From the NCBI GenBank assembly GCA_020073345.1, contig JAIQFI010000004.1, positions 62,001-126,000 of the forward strand: DNA of 64,000 nucleotides, written 5' to 3'. The notes under the pieces are model-generated. The model ran no database searches, had not been told where the DNA came from, and saw only the letters and a program-made list of their open reading frames with translations. A program made the position numbers and the translations under genes. Each line of letters opens with the position of its first letter. Within the stretch, counting starts at the first letter, position 1. Source of the DNA: Terriglobia bacterium (GTDB lineage Bacteria > Acidobacteriota > Terriglobia > Bryobacterales > Bryobacteraceae). Below, piece after piece: positions 8,952 to 17,200 of this stretch.

Positions 8952-10403
8952 TTGCTAAAAGTGCTCACCGGCCGGTTTGCCACGATTGCTCTGCTCGCGC
9001 TCACGCTGGTGCTGGGCTTGTACGGGATCGAGCGCAGCCTGTGGCTGGATGAGGCCTGGGTCGCCAATTCCGTAAACGCCCCCACGCTGGGCGGGATGTT
9101 CTACTATCCCAACTGGTTACAGACCAGCCCCCCGCTGTTCCTTTTGATCGCCCGAGCCGCCGTCAAGGTCTTCGGATTGTCGACGGTGGTATTGCGCAGC
9201 GTCCCCGTGGTGCTCTCGTTGCTGGCGGTTTGGGCGATGCTGGCCGCGGCCCGCCGGGCGGTCTCGCCGCCGTTTGCGGTGCTAGCGACGGCCATCCTCG
9301 CGTTCCATCCAACCGTCGTAGAGTATTTCCGGTCGTTCAAGCAATACGGCGGGGAAGTCGCTGCAAGCAGCTTGGTATTGTGGGCGGCAGTCACGTATCT
9401 GAAACAACCGCAGCGAAGGCAGTTCTACATCCTGCTGGGTGTGGTGATCGCGGCGATGACGTTGTCGTATCCGACCGTGTTCCTGCTACCCGGCTTGATC
9501 GCGGCGGTTGCTGTTGGCCATCGCGCCCGAGCGATCACGCTGGCGGGAATCGCCGGGGCCGTGCTGGCCATCCTGTACTGGTTTCTTGTCCGCCCGAATT
9601 ACACGCCGGCGCTGCGCGCGTATTGGATGAGCGATCCGGAGACGCTGCTGGCTCCGGGCACCATCGCAGCCGTCGTGTTCTGCGTAGTTGCCGGGCTGCG
9701 CGCAATGTCACGTCCTTGGAATTGGATCGCGATCATTCTGCTTTCGCCATGCGTGCTGCTATTCGCCAGCGAAGTGATGGGCTGGTATCCGGCGAGTCCC
9801 CGGACCCAGTTGTTCGTACGGCCTTGCTTCTTGCTGCTGCTCGCCATGAACCTGGAGGATCTGGTCACATTTACCAGATGGCGCCGGGCGCCGGTGGATG
9901 CGGCCGTAATTCTGGCAACGGCCGTAGTGATGTTTCTGGGCGTACGCAAACAGTTTCACGAAGGCCGGTTCCAGCCGGAGGAGGATATGTCCGGAGCGGT
10001 CCGCTACCTTCGGAAGAACGTAGCTCCATCCGATCTGGTGCTGGTACATCCGTCGCTGCGCGAAGGTTTTTTGCTGTATACGGCGATCCAGGGTTGGACC
10101 GCGAAGCCCGTGATCTATGGAGACACCGGATGGCCGTGCTGCCCGCGCGGCAGACCGGCCGGCCAGGACATCTCGACTCCGGAGAAGATTCGGCGCGATC
10201 TGGATGCCAGGATTCCGCGTGATTTTCAGGGCCGGATCTGGCTCTTTTATACCAACCGGCCGTTGCACTGGGAATATGTTCGCGTCGAAGATTCCAGGCT
10301 GTGGCAGAACTATTTCTGGAGTCGCAACTGCCGGCCCGACCTGTATATCCGATTTGCGAACCTCGGTCTTACGCCGATGACATGCGCCGATAACTCCCCC
10401 TGA
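8952..10403 (+). CDS. GT39-type membrane glycosyltransferase (ArnT/PMT-like)
   Basis: Polytopic membrane protein of 483 residues with about ten or more hydrophobic segments. The first periplasmic loop carries the acidic LDEAW motif typical of the GT39/ArnT-like superfamily, followed by WLQTSPPLFLLIARAAVKVFG, also characteristic. These enzymes move a sugar from a polyprenyl-phosphate donor to lipids, glycans or proteins on the outer face of the inner membrane. The C-terminal soluble part (about residues 345-483) contains YLRKNVAPSDLVLVHPS, as in many members. Starts are TTG at 8952 or GTG at 8961; neither has a strong ribosome site. Acceptor and donor are unknown. Confidence 0.85.
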   Translation: MLKVLTGRFATIALLALTLVLGLYGIERSLWLDEAWVANSVNAPTLGGMFYYPNWLQTSPPLFLLIARAAVKVFGLSTVVLRSVPVVLSLLAVWAMLAAARRAVSPPFAVLATAILAFHPTVVEYFRSFKQYGGEVAASSLVLWAAVTYLKQPQRRQFYILLGVVIAAMTLSYPTVFLLPGLIAAVAVGHRARAITLAGIAGAVLAILYWFLVRPNYTPALRAYWMSDPETLLAPGTIAAVVFCVVAGLRAMSRPWNWIAIILLSPCVLLFASEVMGWYPASPRTQLFVRPCFLLLLAMNLEDLVTFTRWRRAPVDAAVILATAVVMFLGVRKQFHEGRFQPEEDMSGAVRYLRKNVAPSDLVLVHPSLREGFLLYTAIQGWTAKPVIYGDTGWPCCPRGRPAGQDISTPEKIRRDLDARIPRDFQGRIWLFYTNRPLHWEYVRVEDSRLWQNYFWSRNCRPDLYIRFANLGLTPMTCADNSP

Positions 10404-10434
10404 GAGCATTTCTGCCATCCAGCCACTTACTCTC

Positions 10435-11064
10435 GTGGTTAGGATTTCCGTAGTCCTCGTATCATTTCTCCTCCTTCTCGGAAGGCCGCTTGCAGCGCAA
10501 CTCGCGTCTCAAAACGATCCAGCCATCCTGTTGATCCGCGTTGTGGAAGGAGAGGGTGCGGTCTACCCGATCGGTTCGCGCGCCACGCGCGGAGTCACCG
10601 TGCAAGTGACGGACGAAACCGGAAAACCGGTGGACAACGCCGCGGTAAGCTTTCGGCTCCCGGACGACGGACCGACCGGGGCGTTTTCTTCAGGAACGCG
10701 AACCGAAATCGTCCCCACCGGAGCGGACGGACGTGCCAACGTGTGGGGCATGCAATGGAACCGCGTGACCGGGCCACTGGAGATCCGTATCACCGCGGCC
10801 AAAGGCCAAGCTCGCGCGGGCACTGTTTGCGGCCTCTATCTCAGCAACGCACTGGTGACATCTGCGCCGCACATCGGGAGAAAAGATCGGCCACCGGGCG
10901 CCAGGAAGAGTCACAGGATAATCTGGATCGGAGTCGGCATCGCCGCGGCTGGATTCGCGGGTGTAGCGGCGGTATCGAGCCGCGGTACTCCCTCCGCGGC
11001 TGCACCGGCAGGCGTGAATGCGCCGCAGATCGGCACGCCCAGCATCATCATCGGGAAGCCATGA
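10435..11064 (+). CDS. secreted protein with Big_1/invasin-like domain
   Basis: A 209-residue exported protein. The signal peptide (about 1-21, ending PLAAQ) precedes an Ig-like beta-sandwich of the invasin type (ATRGVTVQVTDETGKPVDNAAVSFRLP). A second hydrophobic segment near residues 162-182 (IIWIGVGIAAAGFAGVAAV) may anchor it. The tail is Ala/Pro-rich. The start is GTG at 10435. It is the first of three genes joined by 4-base overlaps (ATGA at 11061, GTGA at 11771), so the three products are probably made together and act in or outside the envelope. I do not recognise a named family for the whole protein. Confidence 0.75.
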   Translation: MVRISVVLVSFLLLLGRPLAAQLASQNDPAILLIRVVEGEGAVYPIGSRATRGVTVQVTDETGKPVDNAAVSFRLPDDGPTGAFSSGTRTEIVPTGADGRANVWGMQWNRVTGPLEIRITAAKGQARAGTVCGLYLSNALVTSAPHIGRKDRPPGARKSHRIIWIGVGIAAAGFAGVAAVSSRGTPSAAAPAGVNAPQIGTPSIIIGKP

Positions 11065-11774
11065 GAATTCTTCCCATTTTTTGTGCCGTCTGTGCCTGGG
11101 CGCAGTCGGGAATTGAAGTTCCCGCGGTTGGAGCAGTCGTCGATCCGACAGGCGCACTCAGGCCAGTGCAGGGCGTGGCGGGCAGTTTTTTGCTGGGTCC
11201 AGCGACTGCGTCGGGAGTTCTCTCCGCGGCGTGCTCCGAGCGCCTGTGTCTTGCTAAGACCGATTCGGAGGTCATCTCGACAAGGGGACGAACGGATGCT
11301 CCGCCAGGCCCCGCCATTTTCAGCGTGAATGGCGACGACGCCATCGTATTCTTTCCGGAGCCGCGAACTTTCGCGCGCTGGCATAACGACACTCTGGAAT
11401 TACTCGACTGGACGGTGAACGGTGAAGTTCTTTCGATCCGCCTCGGCGCTGAAGCCGAGATCGCCGTCCGGCGCGATAAGAATGTCTGGATCGTTCGCCC
11501 CGACGGCTCCGTAGTCGATTCGATCGCCGACACCAATGGGCCGGCCCTGCTTCTCCCGGAAGACGTCCTGTTCGCAACGTCGGATGAACTCGTTCTGCGT
11601 CATCCAGATGGAAGCGAGGTGCGATTCGATTTAGTGGGCGCGGAAACCATCGCCGCGATGGGCCCGCATTACACCGCGATCCACGTGAGTAACGACGCAG
11701 GCGGCGCGGTCTACGCTCTCCGCACGGAGCCCGGGCGCGAGAGTCTCTTTCTGCTGCCGGGAAATACTCCGTGA
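11061..11774 (+). CDS. secreted protein of unknown function (middle gene of a coupled trio)
   Basis: A 237-residue protein with a short signal peptide (MRILPIFCAVCAWAQS). The rest is repetitive beta-strand-like sequence with alternating motifs such as DAIVFFPEPRTFARWHNDTLELLDW and NVWIVRPDGSVVDSI, suggesting a beta-propeller or similar fold. ATG at 11061 overlaps the stop of the preceding gene (ATGA) and is the start giving a signal peptide; a longer open frame from 10743 only reads through the neighbour out of frame. No enzyme motif is visible. Its position suggests a joint role with the flanking Ig-like and ASH-domain proteins. Confidence 0.75.
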   Translation: MRILPIFCAVCAWAQSGIEVPAVGAVVDPTGALRPVQGVAGSFLLGPATASGVLSAACSERLCLAKTDSEVISTRGRTDAPPGPAIFSVNGDDAIVFFPEPRTFARWHNDTLELLDWTVNGEVLSIRLGAEAEIAVRRDKNVWIVRPDGSVVDSIADTNGPALLLPEDVLFATSDELVLRHPDGSEVRFDLVGAETIAAMGPHYTAIHVSNDAGGAVYALRTEPGRESLFLLPGNTP

Positions 11775-13159
11775 CGCGCGCGATCATCCTGGCGTTCCTG
11801 CTCCCGCTCGCGGCGGATGCCCAGATCGGCCAGCTCGCCCTGTTCGCGATGAACGGAAGCACCGAAGTCCCCATCGGCGGTGCGCTCGACATGGGCAAAG
11901 TTGCAACGGGAGACACGGTCAGCGTCCGCATCCGTCTGCGGAATACTGGAGCCGGCACGCTGAATATTACGCGGTTCTCGTCCGATGGAGCCCAGTTTAG
12001 GTTCGAAGCACCATCGGTGCCCTTCCCGATCGCCCCCGGAAAGGTTCAGGATGTCCTGCTGAGCGTCAGTGCGTCCACTCCCGCGCGCTACAGCGCAAAC
12101 TTGCAGGTGACCAGTGACGTCAATACCATCGGCGTGATGGCGATCGCCACCGTCGTGGTGGGTCCGCTTTTGACGGTCTTTCCGGTGTGCACGGGCTCTG
12201 ACGGCCCGCCGCCTTCCATCGACTTCGGCAGTGTGCAGTCGGGCCAACTGCGCTTGTGCAACTTCTACTTGAAGAACCCGAGTGCGCAGGAAATGACCAT
12301 CGCGACCTTCCAGGTAACCGGCTCGGGCTTTCAGATATCCACGGGACCAAAAGCGCCGTTCAAAATCGCGGCCGGCGACACGACTGCATTCGTGGTCACT
12401 TTCACCCCGAACGCAGCAGGCTTGTTTACGGGCGCACTGGCCATCGAGACCCGCACCTACGCCCTCAAGGGTGCCGCGTTCGATACGCCCCTGTCGAAGC
12501 CGCTACTGGAGTTCGACTCTGGGCCGGTTCAGAGCGCGCAACAACGGCGCTTGACCATGCGGCTTCCCGCCGCGGCTACCGCCGCCGCATCGGGATCCAT
12601 CTTTTTAGCGTTTCTGCCGGACACCACGCTGGTGACCGACGACCCGGCGGTGGTGTTTCTGGCGACGGGAACACGCTCGCTGCCATTTTCCATCAGCAAG
12701 GGCAGCACCCAGATTTCAATTAACGGCCAGACCTCCGCGTTGTTCCAGACGGGCACCTCCGTGGGCCGGATCCGCTTTACCATTTCGGGAATTACAACCG
12801 ATGGCGACGCCACCACGCTGCTCACGATTCCGGCGTCCCCGGTTTCGCTTGACACGGCGACCGCCACGCGGCGGACCGGGAACCTTGACATTCAATTGAC
12901 CGGGTTCGACAACACCTACTCGGCCGGAGCCATGACATTCACGTTCTTCGATACTTCCGGCCAGACGCTTCAACCGGGCACGATTAGCGCCGATTTCACG
13001 CAGGATTTTCGGGCGTTCTTCACGAAGACGCAAGCCGGCAGCATGTTCCAAGTGCGGGTGAGTTTTCCGGTTACCGGCGACACGTCCGGGATCGGCAGCG
13101 TGGACGTCCAGTTGACCAACTCGGCGGGGGTGAAGTTGCAGCACCTGATTTTTCAATGA
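11771..13159 (+). CDS. secreted ASH/choice-of-anchor-D domain protein
   Basis: A 462-residue exported protein. A signal peptide (LAFLLPLAADAQ) is followed by two ASH-like beta-sandwich domains recognisable by their pattern: VSVRIRLRNTGAGTLNITRF...FPIAPGKVQDVLLSV, and LRLCNFYLKNPSAQEMTIATF...FKIAAGDTTAFVVTFTP. The C-terminal 200 residues are further beta-rich domains of no clear family. The start GTG at 11771 overlaps the preceding TGA (GTGA), making this the third gene of a coupled operon. ASH domains in bacteria are usually in surface proteins. No enzymatic residues are seen. Confidence 0.8.
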   Translation: MTRAIILAFLLPLAADAQIGQLALFAMNGSTEVPIGGALDMGKVATGDTVSVRIRLRNTGAGTLNITRFSSDGAQFRFEAPSVPFPIAPGKVQDVLLSVSASTPARYSANLQVTSDVNTIGVMAIATVVVGPLLTVFPVCTGSDGPPPSIDFGSVQSGQLRLCNFYLKNPSAQEMTIATFQVTGSGFQISTGPKAPFKIAAGDTTAFVVTFTPNAAGLFTGALAIETRTYALKGAAFDTPLSKPLLEFDSGPVQSAQQRRLTMRLPAAATAAASGSIFLAFLPDTTLVTDDPAVVFLATGTRSLPFSISKGSTQISINGQTSALFQTGTSVGRIRFTISGITTDGDATTLLTIPASPVSLDTATATRRTGNLDIQLTGFDNTYSAGAMTFTFFDTSGQTLQPGTISADFTQDFRAFFTKTQAGSMFQVRVSFPVTGDTSGIGSVDVQLTNSAGVKLQHLIFQ

Positions 13160-13190
13160 AAGCTTTTTTAGGTCATGCCAAACTCAAAGG

Positions 13191-13973
13191 GTGAGGACGC
13201 CGATAGCACTTTCCATCGCCGGCTCAGACCCCAGCGGGGGCGCGGGCCTGCAAGCCGATCTCAAAACGTTCCACAGGATGGGTGTCTATGGCGAAGCCGT
13301 CGTTACTCTGATCACCGTCCAGAATACGCGCGGTGTCACGCGCGTCGAGGTGATGGCGCCCGACCTGGTCGTGGAGCAGATCCACGCCGTCTGCTGTGAT
13401 ATCCCGCCGCATGCCGCCAAGATCGGAGCACTGGGAAACCTGGCTGTAGTCGAGGCCGTGGCCGCCGCCGCGGAAAGCTTCACGTTTCCGCTGGTGATCG
13501 ATCCAGTGATGATCAGCAAGCATGGCGCGCCGCTGATGGAAGAAGAGGCTCGGCGGGCGCTGGCCGCGTGCCTGATCCCGCGGGCCTTTCTGCTCACGCC
13601 GAATCTGGAGGAAGCAAGTGTGCTGGCAGGATTTCCCGTGACGGACCTCGCCTCCATGCGAAAGGCTGCTGAAAAGCTGGCGACGATGGGAGCCAAGAAC
13701 GTCCTGATCAAGGGCGGACACTTGGACGCCGAAATCGCCGTGGACGTCCTGTTTGAACCGGAGCGCGGTTTCGAAGAATTTTCGGCTCCACGCATCGCGA
13801 CGCAGCACACCCACGGGACGGGATGTACTTACTCGGCGGCAATTACCGCGGAGCTCGCCAAGGGCGCCGCGTTGCGCGCGGCCATCGGAAAGGCCAAAGA
13901 ATTCATCACCGAGGCGATTCGCACGGCGCCGGGCCTGGGTTCCGGAACGGGACCCCTGAATCACCACGCGTGA
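13191..13973 (+). CDS. thiD: hydroxymethylpyrimidine/phosphomethylpyrimidine kinase
   Basis: Thiamine-pyrimidine kinase making HMP-P and HMP-PP for thiamine synthesis in the cytosol. The ribokinase-fold hallmarks are all present: N-terminal IAGSDPSGGAGLQADLKTF, VIDPVMISKHG, LTPNLEEASVLAG and the catalytic THGTGCTYSAAI loop. Length (260 residues) is normal. The start is GTG at 13191. No other thiamine gene is nearby and I see no TPP riboswitch in the 31 bases upstream, so thiamine regulation at this locus is not supported. The next gene, an NfrB-like glycosyltransferase, begins 35 bases downstream in the same direction. Confidence 0.95.
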   Translation: MRTPIALSIAGSDPSGGAGLQADLKTFHRMGVYGEAVVTLITVQNTRGVTRVEVMAPDLVVEQIHAVCCDIPPHAAKIGALGNLAVVEAVAAAAESFTFPLVIDPVMISKHGAPLMEEEARRALAACLIPRAFLLTPNLEEASVLAGFPVTDLASMRKAAEKLATMGAKNVLIKGGHLDAEIAVDVLFEPERGFEEFSAPRIATQHTHGTGCTYSAAITAELAKGAALRAAIGKAKEFITEAIRTAPGLGSGTGPLNHHA

Positions 13974-14008
13974 GAGTACTGCGGCGTTCCAGCCACTCTA
14001 CTTGAGTA

Positions 14009-15790
14009 ATGTTGTATCCCGGGATCGACCACTTGGTCCTCGCAATCCTTGCGCCACTGGCGGCTGCAATTCTCGTCAGCGGCCTGGACGACCTGGTGGT
14101 GGATCTGGGCTGGGCCTGGACCTGGCTCAAGTCTGTGCTCCGCCCGGCCGCGAGCATGTTTCCGCCCGGTCCACGACAGATCGAGAACGCGCCGCGCCAG
14201 CGGATCGCCATCTTCGTACCGCTGTGGCACGAGCACCAGGTCATCGGCCGGATGCTCGAGCACAACTTAGCCTCGATTCGCTATCCCGACTACCACTTCT
14301 TCGCGGGCTGCTATCCCAACGACGTCGAAACGCAGCACGCCGTGCAGGCGGTTACCGGGCGTTTTCCGCAAGTCCATCTGGCGCTGTGCCCGCATCCCGG
14401 CCCGACCTCGAAAGCAGACTGCCTGAACTGGATTTATCAGCACTTATTGCTGTTCGAAGAAGGAAGCGGCCAGCTTTTTGACATCGTCGTGATCCACGAT
14501 GCCGAGGACCTGGTCCATCCCGAAGAACTGCGCTGGATCAACTACTATTCCGCGCGGTACGACTTTGTTCAGACGCCGGTGCTGGCGCTGCAGACCCCTC
14601 TGCACCACTTGACCCACGGCGTCTATTGCGACGAGTTCGTGGAGAATCACACGCGGGACATGACGGTTCGCGCGGCGCTGGGCGGTTTTGTTCCGAGCTG
14701 CGGCGTGGGTACGGGATATCGCCGCGACGCGCTGGCACGGCTGGCGCGGGCGTCGTCCAACCGGCTGTTCGAGCCGGAGGCGCTAACGGAGGATTACGAA
14801 AACGGTCTGCGGCTGTTCCGCCTGGGATGCTCACAGGCGTTCGTGCCTATTTCGCGCGGCGCTGGTGGCGGCCGTGATTTCGTGGCGACCCGCGAGTTTT
14901 TCCCCTCCGGTTGGGGCGCTGCGCTGCGGCAGCGGACGCGCTGGGTCACCGGCATCGCACTGCAGGGCTGGCAGCGGTTTGGCTGGTCGGGGAAACCCGG
15001 GGAAGTTTACTGGCTGTGGCGGGATCGTAAGGGACTGATCGCCAATCCGCTCAGCCTGGCGGCAAATCTGGTATTCGCCTATGGGCTGGCAACGGCGATG
15101 TGGACGCGGGTATCGCCGGTGCAAGCGCGCTTGGCGGCGGCCACCATGGCTCTGCAGATACTCCGCATCGGCATCCGGGTTTTATGCGTAGGCCGCATCT
15201 ATGGTTTCGTGTTTGCATCGGGCGTTCCCTTCCGGGCCGTATACGCCAACGCTCTGAATACCGCTGCGACCGCCCAGGCCGTGGCGCGATACACGTATGC
15301 CCGAGTGCACGGGCAGCCGCTCAAATGGCTTAAGACTGAGCACGCCTATCCCGCGCGCGCGGCGCTGCTCGCGCAAAAACGCAAGCTGGGAGAGATCCTG
15401 GTAAGCTCCGGCCGGGTGCCGGCTGCCGAGTTGGCCTTGGCGCTGGAAAAGCGGACGCCCGGAACGCGCCTGGGAGAGTATCTGGTTGGCTCGCTCAGGC
15501 TGGAGATGGAGGCCTTGTACGAAGCGCTCAGTTTTCAGCAAGGCCTTCCGCTCGCTCAGATCGAACCGGAAGCTGTGCCGTGGCCGGTGGCGCACGCGCT
15601 GCCGGAGCATGCCATCCGGCAATGGCAAGTTCTTCCCTTTCGCATCGCCGAAGAGAATCTGTTTGTCGCATCTCCCGAGGCGCCCGGAGCCGAGACGGCC
15701 AATGCCCTGCGATCCTTCACTTCACTCGAGATCCGGTTTCACCTGGTAACGCCGGCCGAGTTCGAACGCCTCTCCAAAGCGTTACTCTGA
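14009..15790 (+). CDS. NfrB-like family 2 glycosyltransferase with C-terminal MshEN (c-di-GMP-binding) domain
   Basis: Membrane glycosyltransferase of 593 residues resembling E. coli NfrB. An N-terminal membrane helix is followed by a GT2 domain with the acidic motif HDAED (D163-D166), TEDYENG (about E260/D261) and QRTRW (about 308-312), the Q-x-x-R-W signature of polysaccharide-making GT2 enzymes. Membrane helices follow at about 345-400. The C-terminus is an MshEN domain with tandem motifs KLGEILVSSGRV (from about 458) and RLGEYLVGSLRL (from about 486); this fold binds c-di-GMP in MshE and NfrB. The likely role is c-di-GMP-controlled synthesis of a surface glycan. No NfrA-like outer-membrane partner is visible here. 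Confidence 0.87.
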   Translation: MLYPGIDHLVLAILAPLAAAILVSGLDDLVVDLGWAWTWLKSVLRPAASMFPPGPRQIENAPRQRIAIFVPLWHEHQVIGRMLEHNLASIRYPDYHFFAGCYPNDVETQHAVQAVTGRFPQVHLALCPHPGPTSKADCLNWIYQHLLLFEEGSGQLFDIVVIHDAEDLVHPEELRWINYYSARYDFVQTPVLALQTPLHHLTHGVYCDEFVENHTRDMTVRAALGGFVPSCGVGTGYRRDALARLARASSNRLFEPEALTEDYENGLRLFRLGCSQAFVPISRGAGGGRDFVATREFFPSGWGAALRQRTRWVTGIALQGWQRFGWSGKPGEVYWLWRDRKGLIANPLSLAANLVFAYGLATAMWTRVSPVQARLAAATMALQILRIGIRVLCVGRIYGFVFASGVPFRAVYANALNTAATAQAVARYTYARVHGQPLKWLKTEHAYPARAALLAQKRKLGEILVSSGRVPAAELALALEKRTPGTRLGEYLVGSLRLEMEALYEALSFQQGLPLAQIEPEAVPWPVAHALPEHAIRQWQVLPFRIAEENLFVASPEAPGAETANALRSFTSLEIRFHLVTPAEFERLSKALL

Positions 15791-15793
15791 GAT

Positions 15794-17200
15794 TTGGCCC
15801 GGCTCATTCGAATCGTCTCGGTCGCTCTTCTGCTTTGCTGCGGGCTCCCGTCCCAGCAACCGCCGGCTGGGCGTCCCATCGACCTGATCTGGAGCGCCCG
15901 CTACATTGTCACCGAGGACGCCCAGCGCCGGGTGATCGAAAACGGGGCCGTCGCCATTCTGGGCGACCGTATTGTTGACGTCGGGCCGCGTGCCGAAATC
16001 GACGCGAAGTATTTCGCCAGAAACCGTGTCGAGCAGCCCGACGCGATTCTTGCGCCGGGGCTGATCAACACGCATACGCACGCCGCCATGTCGCTGTTCC
16101 GCGGTGTGGCGGACGACCTGAAACTCCAGGATTGGCTCGAAAAGTACATTTTCCCCGCCGAGGCCAAGAACGTGGACCGCGAGTTCGTGCGCTGGGGCAC
16201 GCGGCTGGGGCTGCTCGAAATGGCACTTTCCGGTACCACCACGTTCGCCGATATGTACTACTTCGAGGAGACGGTTGCTGAGGAGACCAAGAATGCCGGG
16301 ATGCGAGGAATACTGGGGCAAACGGTGATTGGCTTCCCCGCTCCGGATTACAAGACTCCTGAGGCCGCTCTCGCCGGAGCCGAAACCTTCATCAAAGCCT
16401 ACGCCGACGATGCGCTGATCGTGCCCGCGGTCGCTCCGCACGCGATCTACACGACCTCTGACGAGACACTGCAAGCCGCCCGCACGCTCGCCGACCGTTA
16501 CGGAAAGCCTCTGATCATCCATCTGGCGGAGACCAAGACAGAGTTCGACGACGCCGCGCAAAAGCGCAAGAAAACGCCCACCAAGACGCTGAGCGATCTG
16601 GGCGTGCTCCAAGGCTGGACGCTGGCTGCGCACGCAGTGTGGCTCGATCCGGCCGACTTCGGTCTCCTGCGGGCGGCCGGCGCAGGTGTCGCGCACTGCC
16701 CGTCAAGCAACATGAAACTGGCCAGCGGAGTCGCGCCGGTGCTGAAGATGCTGCAGGCGGGGATTCCGGTGGGACTGGGAACGGACGGCGTCGCGGGCTC
16801 TAACAACGATGTCGACATGTTCGAAGAGATGGATCTGGCGGCCAAGCTGCAGAAAGTGACTAGCGGCGATCCGACGGCTCTTCCCGCCGACCAGGCCTTT
16901 GCGATGGCCACGATCATGGGCGCGCAGGCTTTAAGGATGGGCGAACAAATAGGTTCGGTGGAAGCCGGCAAGCGCGCGGACATCATCAGCGTAAGGCTCG
17001 ACGCGCCCAATGCGGCGCCGCTCTACAACGTCTATTCGCAACTGGTTTACTCGCTGAAGGCGTCGGATGTGGGCGACGTGATGGTCAACGGTCGCATGAT
17101 CGTGCGGAACCGGCGGATGCTGACCATCGACGACAAGGCGGTGATGGCTAAGGCGGAAGAATATCGGGTCAAGGTGACCGCGTCGCTCAGCGCGAAGTAG
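15794..17200 (+). CDS. exported amidohydrolase, MTA/SAH deaminase family
   Basis: Metal-dependent amidohydrolase of 468 residues, most like 5-methylthioadenosine/S-adenosylhomocysteine deaminases (MtaD) and related aminohydrolases. Visible ligands: NTHTH after strand 1, HLAET, a later His in LAAHAVW, HCPSSNMKLASG, and the catalytic Asp in LGTDGVAGSNNDVDM. Unusually, it begins with a hydrophobic signal-like segment (RIVSVALLLCCGLPSQ) before the family core, implying export; most relatives are cytosolic. The start is TTG at 15794, 3 bases after the preceding stop, so it may share a transcript with the NfrB-like gene. It overlaps the convergent hydantoinase gene by 14 bases. Confidence 0.85.
   Translation: MARLIRIVSVALLLCCGLPSQQPPAGRPIDLIWSARYIVTEDAQRRVIENGAVAILGDRIVDVGPRAEIDAKYFARNRVEQPDAILAPGLINTHTHAAMSLFRGVADDLKLQDWLEKYIFPAEAKNVDREFVRWGTRLGLLEMALSGTTTFADMYYFEETVAEETKNAGMRGILGQTVIGFPAPDYKTPEAALAGAETFIKAYADDALIVPAVAPHAIYTTSDETLQAARTLADRYGKPLIIHLAETKTEFDDAAQKRKKTPTKTLSDLGVLQGWTLAAHAVWLDPADFGLLRAAGAGVAHCPSSNMKLASGVAPVLKMLQAGIPVGLGTDGVAGSNNDVDMFEEMDLAAKLQKVTSGDPTALPADQAFAMATIMGAQALRMGEQIGSVEAGKRADIISVRLDAPNAAPLYNVYSQLVYSLKASDVGDVMVNGRMIVRNRRMLTIDDKAVMAKAEEYRVKVTASLSAK

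Noticed and set aside
13160-13190. TPP riboswitch upstream of thiD
   Set aside because: Only 31 bases separate thiD from the previous gene and none of the conserved THI-box sequence is present.
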